Part shown: piece after piece, positions 59,557 through 64,000 of the stretch
How the letters are laid out: the number at the start of each line of letters is the position of its first letter
Position numbering within the stretch: the first letter of the stretch is position 1
Assembly (NCBI GenBank): GCA_036387335.1
Contig: DASVTZ010000105.1
Coordinates: 62,001-126,000 of the forward strand
From: Longimicrobium sp.
GTDB lineage: Bacteria; Gemmatimonadota; Gemmatimonadetes; Longimicrobiales; Longimicrobiaceae
Length of the DNA: 64,000 bases
Direction: 5' to 3'
Translations under genes and position numbers: made by a program
Notes under the pieces: generated by a model
What the model was told of the DNA's origin: nothing
Databases searched by the model: none
What the model saw: the letters and a program-made list of their open reading frames with translations, nothing else

Positions 59557-60417
59557 TCACGCCTTCCGCGCCGCCACGCCGAACATCAACGGCAGGTCGG
59601 GGACGCCGGCCGGCGGATGGAAGCGGCGGTGCTCGTCGGGGCGCGTCGCGGCGGGAAGCAGGCATCCGTTGCTGTACGGCCACTCGCGCAGCGCCTCCAG
59701 GGTGAGCCCGGCGTCCAGCAGCGCCGTCGCCACGTCCGAGATGCCCCACGCGAACTCCCAGGTGGGGTGCGGGTTGCGGAAGTCCTGCACGCCCGGCTCA
59801 CCCTGCGCGCCGTGCAGCAGCCCCTCGCCCGAGGCGGCCACATAGTCGCCGATCCCATCCGGCTCGGGGATCGGCGTGCCGTAGGAGCGGTACGGGTGGC
59901 GCGGGCGCAGGTCCTCCCCCAGCGTCATCGTCGCGGGGTGGAACTCCACCAGCACGAACCTCCCGCCCGGCCGCAGCACCCCCGCGATCCCCCGCCCCCA
60001 CGCATTCAGGTCAGAGAGCCACCCCACCGCGCCGTACGACGAGAAGACGCGGTCGAACGTGCGCCCCGCCTCCGCCGCCTCACGCAGCCAGTCGTACACG
60101 TCCGCGCGCTCGAACTCCGCCGCGATCCCGCTCCCCGCCGACAGCTCGCGCGCGAAGCGGATCGCCTCGTCGCTGATGTCCACCCCCGTCGCGCGGGCGC
60201 CCCGGCGAGCTAGGGAGAGCGTGTCCTGCCCCGCGTTGCACTGCAGGTGCAGCAGCTCCAATCCATCCAGCTCCCCCAGCAACTCCAGCTCCTCGGGAAA
60301 GAGGGTGTCGCCGCCGGCGCGAAAGAACGCCGCCTGGTCGCCCTTGTGGCTGTTGTGCGCGACGGTGGCGGCGTTCCACGAAACCCGGTTCTGCTCGTGT
60401 AGATCGCGCTGCGTCAT
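59557..60417 (-). CDS. Class I SAM-dependent methyltransferase
   Basis: 286 residues. SAM-binding site: 'LLHLQCNAGQDTLSLARRGARATGVDISDEAIRFAREL' (motif I with N-A-G-x-D-T and acidic end of strand 2), then 'FDRVFSSYGAVGWLSDLNAWGRGIAGVLRPGGRFVLVEFHP'. This 'HNSHKGDQAAFFRAGGDTL' to 'LHLQCNAGQDTLSLA' pattern is a well-known group of uncharacterised bacterial methyltransferases. The substrate is unknown. It lies between the helicase and ligase genes on the same strand but shows no tie to DNA repair. Confidence 0.88.
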   Translation of the reverse strand: MTQRDLHEQNRVSWNAATVAHNSHKGDQAAFFRAGGDTLFPEELELLGELDGLELLHLQCNAGQDTLSLARRGARATGVDISDEAIRFARELSAGSGIAAEFERADVYDWLREAAEAGRTFDRVFSSYGAVGWLSDLNAWGRGIAGVLRPGGRFVLVEFHPATMTLGEDLRPRHPYRSYGTPIPEPDGIGDYVAASGEGLLHGAQGEPGVQDFRNPHPTWEFAWGISDVATALLDAGLTLEALREWPYSNGCLLPAATRPDEHRRFHPPAGVPDLPLMFGVAARKA

Positions 60418-60448
60418 TTTTCAGAAAGAAGATGTCGACGAACGGCGT

Positions 60449-60533
60449 CACACAGAGGCACAGAGATGAACTACAAGGCGCAGAGAACGCCTTCCGCGGT
60501 TCCTTCCGTGCCCCTCTTCGTCTCTGTGTAAAA
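60449..60533. repeat. Degenerate family A palindrome
   Basis: 'CACACAGAGGCACAGAGATG' and 'TCTTCGTCTCTGTGTAAAAT' are the inner arms of the family A element, with a GGCGCAGAGAACGCCTTCCG core. It lies between two minus-strand genes, right before the stop of the membrane protein at 60543. Confidence 0.7.
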
Positions 60534-60542
60534 TGTTACGAT

Positions 60543-61280
60543 TCAGCCATCCGCGAACTCCAGCGCGACCGCGGGTCCTACGATCGAGCCCGGGATGCTG
60601 GCCAGGAAGAACATCATCCCGACGTCGAAATGCTCTTCCTTCAACAGCAGCACGACCGGTACCATCGCGCCGTAGACGCAGAAGCCACCCAGAACCCCGA
60701 TGAGGTACCTTCGAATGGCCAGGTGCGCCACACGCTGGAGCAGCCAGTATACCGTGGCTGCGGTCAGCGTTCCCGCGAAGTAGCCGGGATACACCAGAAG
60801 GACCGGCGCTGCGCCCCAGCCGTCGGTGAGGAAGCCTATCGCGATGGGTATGGTGGCGATCGCGCTCAGCCCGGCCGCGGCAAGCAGAGAGACGCCCCAC
60901 GCGTCGCGCAGCGGAGTACGCTTTTTCGCCGGCGGACGCGGGTTCCAGCGGCTCGCAGCCCACAGAAGCACCGTGGCCTGCACGCCGAGGACAGCCAGCG
61001 GCACCGCGGCCGCGTGCCGCGCCGCGAACGCGGGGGCCACGAGCACCACGGCCGAACCGACAGCCACGGCCAACACGCTCATCCCGTGGACCTTGCCGGG
61101 GCCTACCGTCCGCGCGATCAGCACCACAACGACGAACACCGCCAGACCCACGCCCAGCGCGTGCGGGTATGCGCGGAGCGGCAGCACGACGGCGGAAAGG
61201 ACCAGGTAGAGCGCGGCGACGGATATCGCGACGCGAGAGTCCACGTCCGAGGGCACCACGCTCAGCCTGGTCCACCTCAT
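60543..61280 (-). CDS. Hypothetical multi-pass membrane protein
   Basis: 245 residues from ATG 61280. About seven hydrophobic segments span the protein ('ISVAALYLVLSAVVLPL', 'VGLAVFVVVVLIARTV', 'VLAVAVGSAVVLVAPAF', 'VPLAVLGVQATVLLW', 'GVSLLAAAGLSAIATIPIAIGF', 'LIGVLGGFCVYGAMVPVVLLL'). The last residues are acidic. No transporter motif is recognised. The much longer open frame upstream in the same register is antisense to the ligase gene and is rejected. Confidence 0.7.
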   Translation of the reverse strand: MRWTRLSVVPSDVDSRVAISVAALYLVLSAVVLPLRAYPHALGVGLAVFVVVVLIARTVGPGKVHGMSVLAVAVGSAVVLVAPAFAARHAAAVPLAVLGVQATVLLWAASRWNPRPPAKKRTPLRDAWGVSLLAAAGLSAIATIPIAIGFLTDGWGAAPVLLVYPGYFAGTLTAATVYWLLQRVAHLAIRRYLIGVLGGFCVYGAMVPVVLLLKEEHFDVGMMFFLASIPGSIVGPAVALEFADG

Positions 61281-61302
61281 AGACACTCGGTTTAGGATGG
61301 GC

Positions 61303-61372
61303 TGAAGAAAGCCACGCAGGAACCCCTCCCGCTGTTCTTTCGGTTTTCTTTGCGGCTCTGTGTGAGGCTTTT
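61303..61372. repeat. Family A repeat fragment
   Basis: 'GCTGTTCTTTCGGTTTTCTT' and 'TGCGGCTCTGTGTGAGGCTT' match one arm of the family A element. The opposite arm is reduced to 'AAAGCCACGCAGGAAC'. It sits just downstream of the ligase stop. Confidence 0.6.
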
Positions 61373-62971
61373 TCACCCCTCCAGCAGCCCGATGATCGTC
61401 TCCAGCGAGTCGGCGTCCTCGGGCTTCTTGTCGGTGCGCCAGCGCAGGATGCGGGGGAAGCGCACCGCCACGCCGCTCTTGTGGCGCGGCGAGCGCTGGA
61501 TCCCCTCGAAGGCCAGCTCGAACACCAGCTCCGGCTTCACCGTGCGCACCGGCCCGAACTTCTGCAGCGAGTTGCGCCGCACCCACGCATCCACCTGGCG
61601 GATCTCCGCGTCGGTGAGGCCGCTGTACGCCTTGGCGAAGGGCACCAGCTCGCCGTCCTTCCACACGGCGAAAGTGTAGTCGGTGTAGAGCGACGCGCGC
61701 CGTCCATGCCCCCGCTGCGCGTACACCATCACCGCGTCCAGCGTGAACGGCTCCACCTTCCACTTCCACCAGTCGCCGCGCCGCCGGCCGGTGCGATAGG
61801 GTGAGTCGAGGCGCTTCAGCATCAGCCCCTCCGATGCGCGCTCGCGGGCGCCGCGGTACGCCTCGATCACCGCGTCCCAGTCGCTTGCCGGCACGATGGG
61901 GGAGAGCGGGATGCGGTCCGCGGCGCCGGTGGGTACGGAGGCGATCAGCTCCTCCAGCCGTGCGCGGCGCCAGCGTAGCGGCTCCTCGCGCACGTCGCGG
62001 CCCTCGATCTCCAACAGGTCGTAGGCGAGGATGACGACGGGGACCTCGGCCAGGATCTTGGGGCCCAGCACCTTGCGCCCGATGCGCCGCTGGAGCTGCG
62101 CAAAGGGGAGCGGGCCGCCTTCCTTCCACGGAAGGATCTCGCCGTCGAGCACGGTGCCGTCGGGCAGGAGGCCGGCGGCGCGCGCCAGCTCGGGGAAGCG
62201 CTCCGTGATCAGCTCCTCGCCGCGCGACCAGAGGTAGACGTTGCCGCGCCGGCGAATCATCTGCGCGCGGATGCCGTCCCACTTCCACTCCGCCTGCCAC
62301 TCGCCGGCATCGCCCAGCGACTCGGGGCCGGCTTCGAGGGCGTAGGCCAGGTAGAATGGGTAGGGACGGCTGGCGTCCGCGTCGCTGGTGTCGGCGCCGA
62401 AGAGGCGAGTGTAGAAGCCGGGCGTGGGCTCCCACGCGCCCATCAGCCGGTGCGCCACCGTGGGCTCGTCCACATTGCCGACGCGGGCGAGGGCGCGCAC
62501 CACCAGGTTCTGCGACACGCCCACGCGAAAGGCGCCGGTGATCAGCTTGTTCCACACGTACGCCTCGGGGCCGCTGAGCTCGGCCCACGCACCCCGCATC
62601 GCCGCGCGCTGGCCGGCCTCGTCCTCGTGGCGCATGGGCAGGAGGCGCTCCTCCACCCAGCGGTGCAGCGGAAGGTCCTCGCGCTCCTCGGAGGGCGGCG
62701 GAAGGAGGAGGGTAATCGTCTCCGCCAGGTCGCCCACGGCCTCGTGGCACTCGGCGAACATCCACTCCGGCACGCCGCCCATCTCCATCGCCCACTCCGC
62801 CAGCCTGCGCGCCGGCACCAGCCGCTTGGGCCGCCTTCCAATCAGGAAGTGCACCGCCCACGCCGCGTCCTCCGGCGCCGCCGACGCGAAGTAGCGCGCC
62901 AGCGCGTCGACCTTTTCGCTGGTGCGCGTCGTCTCGTCCAGCTCGGCGTACAGCTCGGCGAACGCTCTCAT
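61373..62971 (-). CDS. ATP-dependent DNA ligase (cassette type)
   Basis: 532 residues from ATG 62971. The N-terminal 200 residues are the helical DNA-binding domain ('AWAVHFLIGRRPKRLVP'). The adenylation domain starts with 'AEWKWDGIRAQMI', where Lys230 of KWDG is the AMP-accepting residue, followed by 'WSRGEELITERFPEL' (motif III region), 'VLDGEILPW', 'LILAYDLLEIEG'-like motif and 'EGLMLKRLDSPYRTGRRRGDWWKWKVEP' (motifs IV-V). The OB domain follows. The length and order match the ATP-dependent ligase found with Lhr-type helicase and PdeM. It should seal nicks in DNA repair. A second start at 63028 is less likely since the domain begins at Met 62971. Confidence 0.93.
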   Translation of the reverse strand: MRAFAELYAELDETTRTSEKVDALARYFASAAPEDAAWAVHFLIGRRPKRLVPARRLAEWAMEMGGVPEWMFAECHEAVGDLAETITLLLPPPSEEREDLPLHRWVEERLLPMRHEDEAGQRAAMRGAWAELSGPEAYVWNKLITGAFRVGVSQNLVVRALARVGNVDEPTVAHRLMGAWEPTPGFYTRLFGADTSDADASRPYPFYLAYALEAGPESLGDAGEWQAEWKWDGIRAQMIRRRGNVYLWSRGEELITERFPELARAAGLLPDGTVLDGEILPWKEGGPLPFAQLQRRIGRKVLGPKILAEVPVVILAYDLLEIEGRDVREEPLRWRRARLEELIASVPTGAADRIPLSPIVPASDWDAVIEAYRGARERASEGLMLKRLDSPYRTGRRRGDWWKWKVEPFTLDAVMVYAQRGHGRRASLYTDYTFAVWKDGELVPFAKAYSGLTDAEIRQVDAWVRRNSLQKFGPVRTVKPELVFELAFEGIQRSPRHKSGVAVRFPRILRWRTDKKPEDADSLETIIGLLEG

Positions 62972-63029
62972 CGCGGCGACCCTCCGCACGATCCACACCT
63001 GAACGGCAATCTCAGAGGGTCCCTGCATC

Positions 63030-63074
63030 CCTCTTCCTTTCTTGCCGTTTCCTCTGTGGCTCTGGTGTGAGGCT
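63030..63074. repeat. Family A repeat fragment
   Basis: 'CCGTTTCCTCTGTGGCTCTG' with 'GTGTGAGGCTTTACTGG' is a half-arm of the family A element. It precedes the stop of the BNR-repeat gene. Confidence 0.55.
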
Positions 63075-64000
63075 TTACTGGACGATCACGTCGCGCTTCA
63101 TCCAGATGTCGTAGTCGTTGGCTCCCGCAACTACCTGGTGACCCCAGGACAGGAGCACCTGCCCCGCGGTAGTCCCCAGCACCGCATGCGGCTCCACGTC
63201 GGCGAGGTCCGCATCGGCGGTCAGGGCGGTCGCGGCGCTCCAGGTGAGGCCGTCCGCGCTGGTGCGGTAGACGACGTTGTAGTTCCCCGTGCCCTGCGCC
63301 ACGATGTACGGCAGGAAGAAGCTCCCGTTCGGCATCACGATGGGCGCCGAGTCGTGGTTGTCGTCGGCCTGCGAGATCGGCCTGGCGGCGGCGGTCCAGT
63401 TGTACGGATCGGACGAGGTCTCCACGAACAGGTCCATCTTGCCGTCGCTTCCGGCGGACTGGTACGTCACCAGGTACAGCCCGTCGCTGGCGCGCTTCGC
63501 GATGCGGGGGAGCGCGGCGGACGTGGTGGTGATGGCGGTCTTGCGCGTGTCCCACGTGGCGCCGCCATCCATGGAGCGCGCGATGTAGGAGGCGCCGTTC
63601 AGGCGGTGGTACGTCATCGTCAGCGAGCCGTCCGCCTCCACGATGACCGCGGGGTTGATCTCGCCGCCGGTGGTCCATCCCAGGCCGATGCGCCCGCGCG
63701 CCGTCCACGTCGTCCCGTCCGGCGAGGTGGAGCGGTGGATGCGGTAGCCGCCCTTGTTCCCCTCGTTGTACAGGTAGAAGAGCGCAAACCCGCCCGTCGA
63801 CAGCTCCACCAGCGCGGGATGCCGCTCTGTGGTCGTGGTGGCCACGATGGCGCGCGGCACGCTCCAGGTGGCGCCCTCGTCCGCGGAGCTGGTGACGAAC
63901 AGGTCGCCGGAGTTGCTGGAGTTGAGGCGCTCGATCACCATCATCAGCGACCCCGCGCGCGTGCGGATCAGCGACGGCTGGTAGTCGTTCTCGGGCCCGG
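63075..64000 (-). CDS. BNR/sialidase-like beta-propeller protein, 3' part
   Basis: The gene continues past the right edge; about 308 residues are visible on the minus strand, and the visible part begins inside the reading frame (upstream residues 'ENDYQPSLIRTRAGS' before the first Met). Asp-box motifs (S/T-x-D-x-G-x-T-W) recur: 'SADEGATW', 'SPDGTTW', 'SMDGGATW' and 'SADGLTW', spaced about 50-60 residues apart, so at least four blades of a six-blade sialidase-type propeller are here. 'YNEGNKGGYRIHR' and 'QADDNHDSAPIVMPNGSF' are typical BNR loops. Catalytic residues of sialidases cannot be judged from this part, so it is only 'sialidase-like'. Whether it is exported lies beyond the window. Confidence 0.85.
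   Translation of the reverse strand, partial: GPENDYQPSLIRTRAGSLMMVIERLNSSNSGDLFVTSSADEGATWSVPRAIVATTTTERHPALVELSTGGFALFYLYNEGNKGGYRIHRSTSPDGTTWTARGRIGLGWTTGGEINPAVIVEADGSLTMTYHRLNGASYIARSMDGGATWDTRKTAITTTSAALPRIAKRASDGLYLVTYQSAGSDGKMDLFVETSSDPYNWTAAARPISQADDNHDSAPIVMPNGSFFLPYIVAQGTGNYNVVYRTSADGLTWSAATALTADADLADVEPHAVLGTTAGQVLLSWGHQVVAGANDYDIWMKRDVIVQ

Overview
The window is GC-rich chromosomal DNA, densely coded on both strands, with no rRNA, tRNA, prophage, IS transposase or CRISPR array that I can recognise. Long antisense open frames are common, as expected at this GC content. An ADOP-type permease controlled by PadR, many GAF/PAS hybrid histidine kinases, XdhC/MocA genes, SRPBCC/ArsR pairs and a large load of short palindromic intergenic repeats suggest a Gemmatimonadota (Longimicrobium-like) or related soil bacterium. 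That taxonomic guess is inference and was not tested.

Layout. 1-5.6 kb: end of a VOC protein, a 225-bp tandem duplication, a short UvrA paralogue, two small envelope proteins, a membrane protein and an AraC regulator. 5.6-14.8 kb: a mosaic accessory zone with a PIN-like protein (AT-richer), a Cys-rich secreted peptide, an ArsR/SRPBCC pair, a DUF885 lipoprotein, a beta-propeller protein and an AT-richer reverse transcriptase gene. 14.8-29.7 kb: NCS2 nucleobase permease, SRPBCC protein, DUF3108-like lipoprotein, PadR-ADOP operon with tandem operator-like palindromes, DUF4242 protein, a Sel1/ankyrin/coiled-coil gene run, methyltransferase, PlsC-like acyltransferase and a DksA/TraR zinc-finger protein. 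29.7-33 kb: molybdo-enzyme maturation genes (short XdhC, zinc-ribbon protein, XdhC, MocA-like). 33-41 kb: a phosphorelay block of two hybrid kinases, two single-domain receivers and a free HPt protein, with no DNA-binding output. 41-45.3 kb: xanthine dehydrogenase-family genes ([2Fe-2S] and molybdopterin subunits, no FAD subunit) with a DUF559 gene between them and a Uma2 gene after. 45.4-51.3 kb: lipoprotein, LON-substrate-binding protein, DUF1460 amidase, and a vanadium haloperoxidase-family protein with an extra N-terminal domain.

51.3-63 kb is the most interesting part. An orphan proteasome-like Ntn-hydrolase is translationally coupled to a 55-residue proline-rich protein. Next comes a TerY-type triad (vWA, PP2C, kinase) whose kinase carries a membrane segment and a C-terminal TonB-like domain, and which reads into pdeM. 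Beyond it lie the Lhr-type helicase and ATP-dependent DNA ligase that normally partner PdeM, here interleaved with unrelated genes. The window ends inside a BNR/sialidase-like gene.

At least five families of palindromic repeats recur between genes. In two places the repeat supplies the last codons and stop of a gene (38.9 kb and 55.08 kb). One of these, 38644-38929, has terminal inverted repeats and looks like a MITE-like unit.
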